Assembly: GCA_021776395.1 (NCBI GenBank)
Contig: JAJFFZ010000200.1
Coordinates: 1-36,571 of the forward strand
DNA: 36,571 nt
Direction: 5' to 3'
DNA from: Hyphococcus sp.
GTDB lineage: Bacteria > Pseudomonadota > Alphaproteobacteria > Caulobacterales > Parvularculaceae
A model generated the notes under the pieces. That model was not told the DNA's origin, ran no database searches, and saw only the letters and a list, made by a program, of their open reading frames with translations. The position numbers and the translations under genes were made by a program. This document shows, piece after piece, positions 24,710-32,926 of the stretch (positions within the stretch are counted from its first letter, which is position 1; every line of letters starts with the position of its first letter).

Positions 24710-25192
24710 CTAAGAAAAACAGGCCATAATGATGCGCTCCAGCCCCTCCCGGTCGATGTCGTCAAACTGCGCCTTTTGATCGCTGTCGACATCCAGCACC
24801 GCAATGAGATCGCCAGAGGCGCCCATCACCGGCACGACGATTTCTGATTGCGCGCGGGCGTCGCAAGCGATATGGCCGGCGAACGCATGCACGTCATCGA
24901 CGATCTGGGTCTGGCGCGTCGCCGCGGCTGTTCCGCATACGCCTTTTCCGACCGGAATGCGCAAACAGCCAAGCGATCCCTGAAAGGGACCGATCACCAA
25001 TTCGTCGGGGCTAGTCGGGTCAACGAGATAAAAGCCGGTCCAGAAATAATACTCAAAGGCGTGATGGAGACTGTTAGACACCGTCGCCATCCGCGCAACG
25101 AGATTGTCCTCGCCGTCAATCACCGCGGCGATTTCTTGTGTAACTTCTGCGTAGCGTTGTTTCTTCTCAACAGCTGTCATCATTTCATCCAT
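24710..25192 (-). CDS. Free methionine-(R)-sulfoxide reductase (GAF-domain fRMsr)
   Basis: About 160 residues forming a single GAF domain. The three family cysteines are in place: GSLGCLRIPVGKGVCG supplies two and HIACDARAQSEIVVP the third; WTGFYLVD and VLDVDSD are also typical. The enzyme reduces free methionine-(R)-sulfoxide with thioredoxin. The start is taken as ATG at 25192, overlapping the EamA stop by 8 nt (ATGGATGA); ATG at 25183 or 25180 is also possible. It is the last gene of a five-gene run, so it is probably translated by coupling to EamA. Confidence 0.9.
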   Translation of the reverse strand: MDEMMTAVEKKQRYAEVTQEIAAVIDGEDNLVARMATVSNSLHHAFEYYFWTGFYLVDPTSPDELVIGPFQGSLGCLRIPVGKGVCGTAAATRQTQIVDDVHAFAGHIACDARAQSEIVVPVMGASGDLIAVLDVDSDQKAQFDDIDREGLERIIMACFS

Positions 25193-26102
25193 CCGCTGCA
25201 AACGCCATAACAACCAGCCCGAGAACGGTCGCCAGCGCGCCCGCAACCACGCTCAAACTCACCCAGCCGGCGCCGGCGAAGCCTTCGATCAGGATGATAT
25301 ATGTAGGCGTTAAATAGCCATAGGCAATCGCTTTGCCCGCCGGGATGCGTGTCGCTGCATATTGCAACAGGAAAAACGTGCCGGCGGTGGTGAAGATTGC
25401 GAGATAAGCGATGGTGAACCACACGCTCGCCGGTAGTGCATGCCATGTGGTCGCGACGAGTTCAGGCAATGCGTAAAGCGTGATGCAAACCCAGCTTCCC
25501 GCTAACGTCCAGAAGGTAAAGGTTGTCACCGGCTCGGTGCGGATGAATTTTTTCACCAGCGGCGCATAAGCGCCATGGGCGGCAACGCCAAAGAAAAAGA
25601 TAATTTCGCCGCGCCCGATATCAAAGGCGATCATCGCATTCAGATCACCGCGAAAGATCACCCAGATTGCTCCGATGGCGGCGACGGCGAGGCTGGCGAG
25701 CACTACTGGTCCGGAAATCTGACGTAAGAAGATGTAGGCAAAACCGGCGCTCATAAACGGCATCAATGTAAACATCGCGCCGGTCGAGACTGGGCTGGTG
25801 GTTTTCAGCGCCTCAAACATGGTGATGAAATAAACTCCCATCAACGCACCCAGAACGAAGTAACGCCACACCGCAGCGGGCCGGAAAAACGCCGGCCGCG
25901 CCTCTGCCGGCGTCAGCGCGTAGGCGACGGCGCCCATGATTATTGCGCCAAAGAAAAACCGGATGGAATTGAGCGCGCCGGGCTCGATATGATTGACGGC
26001 GCGATGGCCGATGGAAAAGGAGACCGCAATCAGGAGCGCGAATAACGCCATTGCGAGATGGCCGCGCAACCGGTTCTTGCGCGCCGCATCCGCGTCAGCC
26101 AT
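25185..26102 (-). CDS. EamA/DMT-family transporter
   Basis: A 305-residue inner-membrane protein with about ten helices in two EamA halves. The start region (LRGHLAMALFALLIAVSFSIGHRAVNHIEPGALNSIRF in outline) and the RISAG-like helices fit the drug/metabolite superfamily, many of which export amino acids or related compounds. The substrate is unknown. Its start codon overlaps the end of the FAH-family gene (ATGGCTGA, 8 nt), and its stop overlaps the fRMsr start in the same way. Confidence 0.88.
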   Translation of the reverse strand: MADADAARKNRLRGHLAMALFALLIAVSFSIGHRAVNHIEPGALNSIRFFFGAIIMGAVAYALTPAEARPAFFRPAAVWRYFVLGALMGVYFITMFEALKTTSPVSTGAMFTLMPFMSAGFAYIFLRQISGPVVLASLAVAAIGAIWVIFRGDLNAMIAFDIGRGEIIFFFGVAAHGAYAPLVKKFIRTEPVTTFTFWTLAGSWVCITLYALPELVATTWHALPASVWFTIAYLAIFTTAGTFFLLQYAATRIPAGKAIAYGYLTPTYIILIEGFAGAGWVSLSVVAGALATVLGLVVMAFAADG

Positions 26103-26796
26103 GGGCGCCGATGGAAAAACGACATTCCGGCAAATCGCCGATCTTGATGGCGACGCGGTCGCCTTGGGCCAGCGCGCCGACGCCTGCGGGCGTGCCGGTG
26201 AAGATGAGATCGCCGGGGCGCAGCGCGAACAGTTTTGACAGCGCGATGATGATTTCCGGCACGGACCATATCATCGTGCTGAGCGGCGCGGACTGGCGTT
26301 GTTCATCATTCACAAGTGTTGAAAGGCGCGCCGCCGACATGTCCCCGGCCTCATCTGCGCGAAGGATTTCACCGATCGGCGCGGACTGATCAAACCCCTT
26401 GGCGGTATCCCAGGGGCCGCCGGCTTTCTTAGCCGCCGCCTGATGGTCGCGACGGGTCAAATCGCAACCGGCGGCGTATCCAAAAATCATCTCCGCCGCG
26501 CGTGCGACATCAACATCACGGCCGCCCGATTTCAACGCGACAACAAGCTCGCCTTCATAATGCAGGTTATCCGTCGCCTGAGGGAACGCCACGACATCGC
26601 CCACAACCACCGCGTCAGCAGGCTTGGCGAAAAACACCGGCGCATCGGATTTGGCGTCACCACCCATTTCCTTGACATGGTCGGCGTAGTTTTTGCCGAT
26701 ACAAAAAATCCGCCGTACAGGGAACAAACCACCGCCATGGACGCGAACCGCGGGCGTTGACGGCGGCGCAATCACAAATTCGTCATTCAAGTTCAT
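26095..26796 (-). CDS. Fumarylacetoacetate hydrolase (FAH) family protein
   Basis: A 233-residue enzyme from ATG at 26796 (MNLNDEF); the open frame extends further upstream, but that part overlaps the VOC gene and does not match the family. Metal ligands are visible as HYEGELVV (E81, E83) and GCDLTRRD (D112); FCIGKNYADH and LIFTGTPAGVG are family motifs. The short bacterial type includes acylpyruvate hydrolase and oxaloacetate decarboxylase activities, so fumarylacetoacetate itself is only one option. It lies 7 nt behind the VOC gene in the same operon. Confidence 0.9.
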   Translation of the reverse strand: MNLNDEFVIAPPSTPAVRVHGGGLFPVRRIFCIGKNYADHVKEMGGDAKSDAPVFFAKPADAVVVGDVVAFPQATDNLHYEGELVVALKSGGRDVDVARAAEMIFGYAAGCDLTRRDHQAAAKKAGGPWDTAKGFDQSAPIGEILRADEAGDMSAARLSTLVNDEQRQSAPLSTMIWSVPEIIIALSKLFALRPGDLIFTGTPAGVGALAQGDRVAIKIGDLPECRFSIGAHG

Positions 26797-26803
26797 GGCT
26801 CGT

Positions 26804-27244
26804 TCAATTCTCTCCAATGGCCTTCGCATCGGCGTCAAACAATCCCTTCCCCGGCACATAATTGATTTCAAGCCGCACCCCGTCCGTGTCTTCAAACAGG
26901 ACGGAGTAATAGCCGGGCGCCCATGGCGCTTCTTCCGGTGCATGGACGATATGGGCACCGTGGTCTTTCAGCCATACATGGGCTTCGTCAATGCTCTCGC
27001 GGGTTTTAGCGCGAAAGCAAAGATGGTGCAGGCCTGTGCGCTCTTGCACGAACTTCTCGCCTGCAAACTCTTTCGCCGCAGGTCGAACGCCAAGCGCCGT
27101 GCGGGCCCCGACGCCATACAAAAACTGGTCATTATCCATCACCAGCGTCATGCCTAAAAACGGAAGAAACTCTCTGTAGAAATCTTTGGATCGCTGGAAA
27201 TCGCCTGCGGTCAAAATAACATGGGCCATGCCGCTGATATCCAT
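26804..27244 (-). CDS. VOC-family (glyoxalase/dioxygenase fold) protein
   Basis: A 146-residue protein with two beta-alpha-beta-beta-beta modules. Candidate metal ligands are H8 (AHVIL), H73/H74 (GLHHLCF) and E126 (RLEINYV), the usual H/H/E layout. GYYSVLFEDTDGVRLE is typical of VOC C-terminal halves. Possible roles are lactoylglutathione lyase-like isomerase or extradiol dioxygenase-like; the sequence does not decide. ATG at 27229 (MAHVIL) is an alternative start. It stands between transaldolase and the FAH-family gene. Confidence 0.87.
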   Translation of the reverse strand: MDISGMAHVILTAGDFQRSKDFYREFLPFLGMTLVMDNDQFLYGVGARTALGVRPAAKEFAGEKFVQERTGLHHLCFRAKTRESIDEAHVWLKDHGAHIVHAPEEAPWAPGYYSVLFEDTDGVRLEINYVPGKGLFDADAKAIGEN

Positions 27245-27318
27245 CGATCAAACACCTCTCTCGAATTCTGCTTCAACAGTTTTCCGCCCGCGATTGGGCG
27301 CCGCAAAACCATGGGCTC

Positions 27319-27972
27319 TTACAAAATCTTCTGGCCGGTTTTCTCCCAATCGGTAAGAAAAGTCTCAAGGCCTTTGTCGGTCAGCGGGTGTTTCACCAGG
27401 GATTTCAAAACCCCCGGCGGCACGGTCGCAACGTCAGCGCCGCTAAGCGCTGCGTCTTTGACATGATTGGCGCTACGAATGGATGCAGCTAAAATCTCGG
27501 TGCGGAAATCATAATTGTCGTAGATGACGCGGATTTCGCGGATCACTTCCATGCCATCGATATTGATGTCGTCGAGACGGCCGATGAATGGCGAGATGAA
27601 GGTGGCGCCCGCTTTGGCCGCGAGCAGCGCCTGGTTGGCAGAAAAACACAACGTCACATTGGTCATGATCCCGTCGCCGGTCAGCGCCTTGCAGGCGATC
27701 AATCCCTCGATGGTCAGCGGCAGTTTGACGGTGACATTGCCGGCGATTTTGGCGAGCGAGGTTCCCTCTTTAATCATTTGCGGCGCCTCAAGGGCGGTGA
27801 CTTCGGCGCTCACCGGCCCGTCAACAATCGCGCAAATTTCCGCCACCACCTCGCGAAAGTCGCGGCCCGATTTCATCACCAGGCTGGGATTGGTGGTCAC
27901 CCCGTCAACCAGACCGGTCGGGATCAGCTCTTTGATGTCATCAACATCGGCGGTATCGACAAAAAATTTCAT
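27319..27972 (-). CDS. Transaldolase of the small TalC/fructose-6-phosphate aldolase type
   Basis: A 217-residue protein starting [10 protein letters not shown], the standard opening for this short class. The Schiff-base lysine is K83 in [18 protein letters not shown] (25-32) and [11 protein letters not shown] are also conserved. It moves a three-carbon dihydroxyacetone unit in the pentose phosphate pathway, or acts as fructose-6-phosphate aldolase. An upstream in-frame extension to 28044 lacks family similarity and is rejected. It is the first recognised gene of a run of five. Confidence 0.93.
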   Translation of the reverse strand: MKFFVDTADVDDIKELIPTGLVDGVTTNPSLVMKSGRDFREVVAEICAIVDGPVSAEVTALEAPQMIKEGTSLAKIAGNVTVKLPLTIEGLIACKALTGDGIMTNVTLCFSANQALLAAKAGATFISPFIGRLDDINIDGMEVIREIRVIYDNYDFRTEILAASIRSANHVKDAALSGADVATVPPGVLKSLVKHPLTDKGLETFLTDWEKTGQKIL

Positions 27973-28205
27973 CTCAATTCTTTCTTCTCGCGCTCTGTCA
28001 TTCGCGCCACCCCATGGGCGCCGGATGAATGCAGGGAGTCGCACAGCAAGCGTTGGCTCGCAACCGAAAATTGTGTGCGCCCAGGCGGCGTGTGGTTCTG
28101 CGCAGCGCTCAACTTTGCCCTGTCGATCACCATGTCGCGAGGGACTGCGGGAAAGTGCTTGTAATTGGCCCCGAGGATTGAGATATCAGCGGCCACAAAA
28201 CCCAT
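27969..28205 (-). CDS. Possible small gene overlapping the transaldolase start
   Basis: A 78-residue open frame, [16 protein letters not shown]..., whose stop overlaps the transaldolase start (ATGA). That spacing is common for real coupled genes, and the first 35 residues look protein-like (hydrophobic then charged, with [12 protein letters not shown]). Against it: no ribosome-binding site before the ATG, no recognised family, and a less protein-like second half. The rest of the roughly 320-nt divergent gap before korA shows no other feature. Confidence 0.25.
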   Translation of the reverse strand: MGFVAADISILGANYKHFPAVPRDMVIDRAKLSAAQNHTPPGRTQFSVASQRLLCDSLHSSGAHGVARMTEREKKELR

Positions 28206-28293
28206 GGCGGCGTCAGTTATCTGTGGAGTACCGGCTTGTTTTTGCTGGCGATTTGGTCATGCTATTCAAACGAAATACGGGTGGGCCTTCTCA

Positions 28294-30195
28294 ATGGGCA
28301 AAATAACTCCTGAAAGCCGGTCTGTCGTTGTCAGATTTGCAGGCGACTCGGGCGACGGCGTTCAGCTTCTGGGAGCGCAATTTGCAGAATCAACGGCGCT
28401 GGCGGGGGCGGATTTTTCGACCTTTCCGGACTTTCCGGCCGAGATCAGGGCGCCGGTCGGCACCACTTTTGGGGTATCGGCGTTTCAGATTAACCTTGGC
28501 GCAAGGCGCATCTCCACCGCTGGCGACGAACCGGACGTGCTCGTCGCCTTCAATCCGGCGGCGCTGAAGGTCAACCTGCCGCTGCTGCGCAAGGGCGCGC
28601 TGATCCTTTTAAACACCGACGCCTTTACGGCCCGCAATTTCTCCAAGGCGCATATTGAGACCGATCCGCGCGAGACCGGCGAGCTGGATGGCTACCAGGT
28701 GGTCGATATCGACATGTCGACGCAAACGCTGGAGGCGGTCAAACCGCTTGGGCTTTCCAAATCCGATGCGGAACAGTCGAAAAACTTCTGGGCGCTGGGC
28801 GCGGTGTTGTGGATGTTTGGCCGCTCGCGGGCGCCGATTGAAGAATGGACGCGGAAGAAATTCGCCAAAAAGCCGCAAATTCTGGACGGCAATCTCGCCG
28901 CACTCAATGCCGGCCACGCCTTTGCCGAGACTGCGGAACTCTCAGCCGAAATCCCGCAATTTGTGATCGGCAAGGCGCCGATGCAGGCCGGCGAGTATCG
29001 CACCATCACCGGCGCGGAGGCGCTGGCGCTTGGCCTTGCCGCCGCCGGAGAGCTGGCCAATCGGGACATTATCTTTTGCTCCTATCCCATCACGCCGGCC
29101 TCGCCGGTGTTGCATCATCTGGCGCGGATGGGCGAATTGGGCGTTGCGACGTTTCAGGCCGAAGATGAAATCGCCGCCTGTTGCGCGGCGATTGGCGCCA
29201 GCTTCGGCGGTAAAATCGGCGTCACTTCGTCTTCCGGGCCCGGCATTGCGCTGAAGACCGAAGCGATTGGCCTGGCGATGTCGGCGGAACTGCCGCTGGT
29301 GATCGTCAACTCCCAGCGCGGCGGGCCATCCACTGGCCTGCCGACCAAGACCGAACAGTCCGATCTTTACCAGGCCGTTTATGGCCGCAACGCCGATGCG
29401 CCGCTGCCGGTGATCGCCACCGCCGGTCCGGGCGATTGTTTCGATGCGGCGATTGAAGCGACGCGGATTGCGGTCCGCCATATGACGCCGGTCTTTCTGC
29501 TGACGGACGGTTATATCGCCAACGCCGCCGGCCCCTGGGCGTTGCCGGACATGGAAGATTTCGAACCGATCCTGTCGAACACGCCGCCGGTGATTAACGG
29601 CGACGCGACCAGCGAACCGACGGCCATCAAACGCGCCATCTGGAGCCGCGATCCGTCGAGCCTTGGGCGGCCATGGACGGCGCCGGGCATGGCCGGTCTC
29701 GCCCACCGGATTGGCGGGCTGGAAAAAGACATCGCCACCGGCGATATTTCTTATGACGCCGACAACCATCAGGCGATGAGCGAATTGCGCGCGAGAAAAG
29801 TCGAGGCGGTCGCCGATTTTATTCCCGATCAGGATGTCGAACAGGGCGAGACCAAAGGCCCGGTAGCGGTTGTCGGCTGGGGTTCAACCCATGGCGCGAT
29901 CTGGCGCGCGGTGCATGATATCCGCGAGCAGGGCTACGACGTTGCGCAAATTCACTTGCGTTATTTAAGCCCGCTGCCGAAAAACCTTGGCCGGCTCTTG
30001 TCCAGCTATGACAAAGTAATCCTGCCAGAGATGAATATGGGTCAATGCGCAACCCTGCTCCGCGACAAACTCGGGCTGGAGGTGATCCAGCTCAACAAAG
30101 TCTCCGGCCAGCCGTTCAAGATTTCTGAGATTGTTGACGTGATAAAAGAGAGTTATCCGGCGAAGGCAAAGCGTCTGAAAAAGGCGGCGGAATAA
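28294..30195 (+). CDS. korA: 2-oxoacid (2-oxoglutarate):ferredoxin oxidoreductase, fused gamma-alpha subunit
   Basis: A 633-residue subunit from ATG at 28294 (MGKITPES); a longer frame upstream is not family-like. Residues about 14-190 are the gamma domain (RFAGDSGDGVQLLG; FPDFPAEIRAPVG), and from about 238 the alpha domain (ITGAEALALGL; CSYPITPASPVLHHLA; AEDEIAA; TSSSGPGIALKTEAIGLA). With KorB it converts 2-oxoglutarate and CoA to succinyl-CoA, reducing ferredoxin, and could run in reverse. The TKTEQSDLYQAVYGRN segment favours 2-oxoglutarate over pyruvate. korB follows after a 190-nt gap filled with hairpin repeats. The ribosome-binding site (GGGTGGG) is weak. Confidence 0.93.
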   Translation: MGKITPESRSVVVRFAGDSGDGVQLLGAQFAESTALAGADFSTFPDFPAEIRAPVGTTFGVSAFQINLGARRISTAGDEPDVLVAFNPAALKVNLPLLRKGALILLNTDAFTARNFSKAHIETDPRETGELDGYQVVDIDMSTQTLEAVKPLGLSKSDAEQSKNFWALGAVLWMFGRSRAPIEEWTRKKFAKKPQILDGNLAALNAGHAFAETAELSAEIPQFVIGKAPMQAGEYRTITGAEALALGLAAAGELANRDIIFCSYPITPASPVLHHLARMGELGVATFQAEDEIAACCAAIGASFGGKIGVTSSSGPGIALKTEAIGLAMSAELPLVIVNSQRGGPSTGLPTKTEQSDLYQAVYGRNADAPLPVIATAGPGDCFDAAIEATRIAVRHMTPVFLLTDGYIANAAGPWALPDMEDFEPILSNTPPVINGDATSEPTAIKRAIWSRDPSSLGRPWTAPGMAGLAHRIGGLEKDIATGDISYDADNHQAMSELRARKVEAVADFIPDQDVEQGETKGPVAVVGWGSTHGAIWRAVHDIREQGYDVAQIHLRYLSPLPKNLGRLLSSYDKVILPEMNMGQCATLLRDKLGLEVIQLNKVSGQPFKISEIVDVIKESYPAKAKRLKKAAE

Positions 30196-30219
30196 TGTTT
30201 TCTTCTGACACCCCCATCC

Positions 30220-30281
30220 CCGGCTTCGCCGGTACTTCCCCCACAAGCGGGGGAAGAAAGAGGTTGCAACAAGCTCAACCT
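30220..30281. repeat. Hairpin cluster inside korA-korB gap
   Basis: Three small stems in a row: CCGGC/GCCGG (30220-30232), CTTCCCCC/GGGGGAAG (30235-30256), and AGGTTG/CAACCT (about 30261-30281). The second resembles the first hairpin of family A. They lie directly before a full family A copy. Confidence 0.7.
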
Positions 30282-30285
30282 AGTT

Positions 30286-30330
30286 CCTCCCCCGTTTACG
30301 GGGGAGGTGTCAGCGAAGCTGACGGAGGGG
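30286..30330 (+). repeat. Two-hairpin palindromic repeat, family A copy 3
   Basis: Forty-five nt identical to the reverse complement of 7512-7556. It sits between korA and korB, whose products form one enzyme, so it may reduce read-through or stabilise the upstream message rather than fully stop transcription. Confidence 0.85.
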
Positions 30331-30385
30331 GCATCGTCCCTCAGTCAGCCCCGCACCCCAACCCCTCAGTTCAAGGACGTCCGCA

Positions 30386-31387
30386 ATGAACGCTCCCCTC
30401 ACCGCAAAAGATTTCGCGACCGATCAGGAAGTGCGCTGGTGTCCTGGCTGTGGTGACTATGCGATTTTGAAATGCATGCAGAAGACCATGGCCGATATTG
30501 GCGCCGAGCCGGATAACACTGTGTTCGTTTCCGGCATCGGGTGCTCCTCGCGCTTTCCCTATTACATGAACACCTATGGCTTCCACACTATCCATGGCCG
30601 CGCGCCGGCGTTTGCGACCGGCCTAAAGCTCGCCAATCCCGCACTTGATGTCTGGGTCATCACTGGCGATGGCGACGGGCTATCGATTGGCGGCAATCAT
30701 CTGTTGCATGTCATCCGGCGTAATGTGAATTTGCAAATCCTTCTGTTCAACAATGAAATCTACGGCCTCACCAAGGGGCAATATTCGCCGACATCGCGGC
30801 TCGGCACGCGCTCTCCTACCAGCCCGACGGGCTCGATTGACGCACCGCTCGCCCCCGGCGCCTTCGCGCTTGGCGCCGGCGCCAAATTCATCGCCCGCGG
30901 CATCGACACGGATGCAAAAAAACTGGCGCCAGTGCTGAAAGCCGCGCAGGAATTTAACGGCGCCGCCTTCGTTGAAATCTTTCAAAACTGCATCGTCTAT
31001 AACAAAGACGTGTTTGAAAGCTTCGTCGGCAAGAAAACCGCGAAGGAAACCCAAATCCATGTGGAACACGGCCAGCCACTATTGTTCGCCGACGGAACAA
31101 AAGGGCTAAAGCTCAACACGGCAACGCTGGCGCTCGACATCGTTGAGGTAGGCGAAGGCGGTGTTCCGGAGACGGATATACTCATCCATGACGAGACTAA
31201 CGCCGTCATAGCGCAAATGCTCCTCACCCTGCCGAAACAAAACTACCCCATGCCGCTCGGCGTCATCTACCGCGCGCCAACCCTCACCTTCGACGACGCC
31301 TTCTGGGCGCACCATGCAACGCAAGGCAAGCGCACGGGGAAAGTGGCCGATGCATTGCGCAAGGGCAGTGTCTGGAAGAAGGCTTAA
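30386..31387 (+). CDS. korB: 2-oxoacid (2-oxoglutarate):ferredoxin oxidoreductase beta subunit
   Basis: A 333-residue thiamine-diphosphate subunit. All four cysteines expected to hold the [4Fe-4S] cluster are present: C19 and C22 in WCPGCG, C53 in GIGCSS and C202 in FQNCIVYN. The ThDP motif is GDGDGLSIGGNH (94-105) ending in FNNEIYGLTKGQ (121-132). GQYSPTSRLGTRSPTSP is typical for the 2-oxoglutarate type. It pairs with KorA encoded 190 nt upstream. AAGGACG lies just before the ATG. Having ferredoxin-linked oxidation of 2-oxoglutarate suggests an alternative or replacement for the 2-oxoglutarate dehydrogenase complex. Confidence 0.94.
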   Translation: MNAPLTAKDFATDQEVRWCPGCGDYAILKCMQKTMADIGAEPDNTVFVSGIGCSSRFPYYMNTYGFHTIHGRAPAFATGLKLANPALDVWVITGDGDGLSIGGNHLLHVIRRNVNLQILLFNNEIYGLTKGQYSPTSRLGTRSPTSPTGSIDAPLAPGAFALGAGAKFIARGIDTDAKKLAPVLKAAQEFNGAAFVEIFQNCIVYNKDVFESFVGKKTAKETQIHVEHGQPLLFADGTKGLKLNTATLALDIVEVGEGGVPETDILIHDETNAVIAQMLLTLPKQNYPMPLGVIYRAPTLTFDDAFWAHHATQGKRTGKVADALRKGSVWKKA

Positions 31388-31399
31388 CTCTCAACAACC

Positions 31400-31516
31400 A
31401 ACCACCCTCATCCTGAGGAGCGGCGAAGCCGCGTCTCGAAGGATTGCCGCGAGCGGCTTGCTTCCGATCCTTCGAGACGCGAACCTATGGGTTCGCTCCT
31501 CACGATGAGGGTGGTT
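31400..31516. repeat. Inverted repeat, family D, overlapping the gabT stop
   Basis: Terminal arms AACCACCCTCAT (31400-31411) and its complement (31505-31516) enclose smaller stems, including CTTCGAGACGCG pairing with CGCGTCTCGAAG. It fills the gap between convergent korB and the aminotransferase gene and overlaps the latter's TAA. It is probably a two-way terminator. Similar elements are frequent in alphaproteobacterial genomes. Confidence 0.85.
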
Positions 31517-32825
31517 ATGGTTTCAGCGCCGCCTCGGTCGCATCGGCGAAAATATCCAGCCCTTCATCGAGCAGTTCATCGGAAATCACCAGCGGCACGA
31601 GCGAGCGCAGGCACTGCGCGTAGGCGCCGGCTGTGGTCATAATCAGGCCGCGTGCGCGCGCTTCGAGGAGGATTTTTGCGGCGATGGCGCCATTGGGTTT
31701 TGACGCGTCGCCGTCCTGCACAAACTCCAGCGCGCACATGGCGCCAACCCGGCGCACGTCGCCGATGACGTCTTTGGCGACGCCCTTTTGTAGCTCGCGC
31801 CAGCGCGCTTCTGTTTTGGCGCCAATCTCTTCAGCGCGCGCGAGCAGGCCCTCTTCTTCAAAAATTTTAAACACTGCAAGCGCCGCCGCACAAGCGACCG
31901 GGTTGCCGCCATAGGTCGAGCCCATGGACCCCGGCACGACTTTGTCCATCAGTTCGGCTTTACCGGTAAGCGCCGACAGCGGCAGGCCCGCGGCGATGGA
32001 TTTTGCGATACAGACAAAATCAGGCTCGACGCCGGCTTTTTCAAACGCAAAATATTTGCCTGTGCGGCCCATGCCCGACTGAATTTCGTCTGCGATCAGC
32101 AAAATCCCGTGCTCGTCGCATTTGGCGCGCAGGGCTTTCAGGAATTCTTTCGGCGCCGGGTTAAACCCGCCCTCGCCCTGCACCGGCTCAACTATCATCG
32201 CCGCCACCTCTTCCGGGCGGATCATGGTCTTGAAAATATGCTCAACGCCGGCAAGAGCCTCAGCCACGGAGACGCCATGATATTCATCCGGATACGGCGC
32301 ATGGAAGATGGCCGGAACATAAGGCCCGAAGCCAACCTTATAGGGCTTGGACTTGCCGGTGAGCGTGGTTGTGAGCAGCGTGCGGCCATGGAACGCGCCG
32401 GCAAACGCGATGACGCCGGGCCGGCCGGTAATCTGGCGGGAAAACTTCACCGCGTTCTCAACCGCCTCGGCGCCGGCATTAAACAGCGCGGTTTTTTTCG
32501 GCGTTTCGCCCGGCGTCAATCGGTTGAGCGTTTCGCAAACCTCAACATAGCCTTCATATTGCGCAATGCCAAAACAGGTATGAACGAAGGCCTCCGCCTG
32601 GGTCTTGATCGCCTCCACCACTTTCGGATGGGCGTGGCCGACATTTAAAACCCCGATCCCGCCGATGAAATCGATATAGCGCTTGCCCTCAACGTCCCAC
32701 AACTCAGCGCCCTGCGCGCGCGCGGCATAGATCCCCGACTTCGACGGCAACCCCACGGGGCAAGCCTCATCGCGGCGCGCCTTCAGGCTTTCATTCGAGG
32801 CGAATTCATTTTTTCCGTGGTCCAT
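31515..32825 (-). CDS. gabT: Class III aminotransferase, 4-aminobutyrate (GabT) type
   Basis: A 436-residue PLP enzyme. The PLP lysine is K275 (CIAKSIAAG), with ADEIQSG (D246) and FNAGAEAVENAVK (115-127). The whole length follows E. coli GabT closely (VLNVGHAHPKVV; EPVQGEGGF; GSTYGGNPVACAAALAV). GabT moves the amino group of 4-aminobutyrate to 2-oxoglutarate, giving succinate semialdehyde; close relatives (DavT) use 5-aminovalerate from lysine. The gene follows an ALDH7-type dehydrogenase by 100 nt, so amine or lysine breakdown is the likely pathway. GGAG lies upstream of the ATG. Confidence 0.92.
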   Translation of the reverse strand: MDHGKNEFASNESLKARRDEACPVGLPSKSGIYAARAQGAELWDVEGKRYIDFIGGIGVLNVGHAHPKVVEAIKTQAEAFVHTCFGIAQYEGYVEVCETLNRLTPGETPKKTALFNAGAEAVENAVKFSRQITGRPGVIAFAGAFHGRTLLTTTLTGKSKPYKVGFGPYVPAIFHAPYPDEYHGVSVAEALAGVEHIFKTMIRPEEVAAMIVEPVQGEGGFNPAPKEFLKALRAKCDEHGILLIADEIQSGMGRTGKYFAFEKAGVEPDFVCIAKSIAAGLPLSALTGKAELMDKVVPGSMGSTYGGNPVACAAALAVFKIFEEEGLLARAEEIGAKTEARWRELQKGVAKDVIGDVRRVGAMCALEFVQDGDASKPNGAIAAKILLEARARGLIMTTAGAYAQCLRSLVPLVISDELLDEGLDIFADATEAALKP

Positions 32826-32926
32826 GGCGGGAACTCCGATTTAGGCGCTCAAAGAAGGCCGCTCTAGCACGTTAAAATTTAAAGGGAAGGGGCGGCGGCC
32901 CAGTATTTACGCATCAAACTTATTTT

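Noticed and set aside
26797-26958. N-terminal extension of the FAH-family gene
   Set aside because: It overlaps the VOC gene, is cysteine/arginine-rich and unlike the family; ATG at 26796 gives the normal start.
28942-29769. 275-residue antisense open frame in korA
   Set aside because: It is a shadow of korA, low-complexity and rich in R, G and H, with no recognisable domain.
30195-30389. Small open frame between korA and korB
   Set aside because: It is built from hairpin repeats and proline-rich junk and contains the same repeat-derived peptide as 7336-7584.
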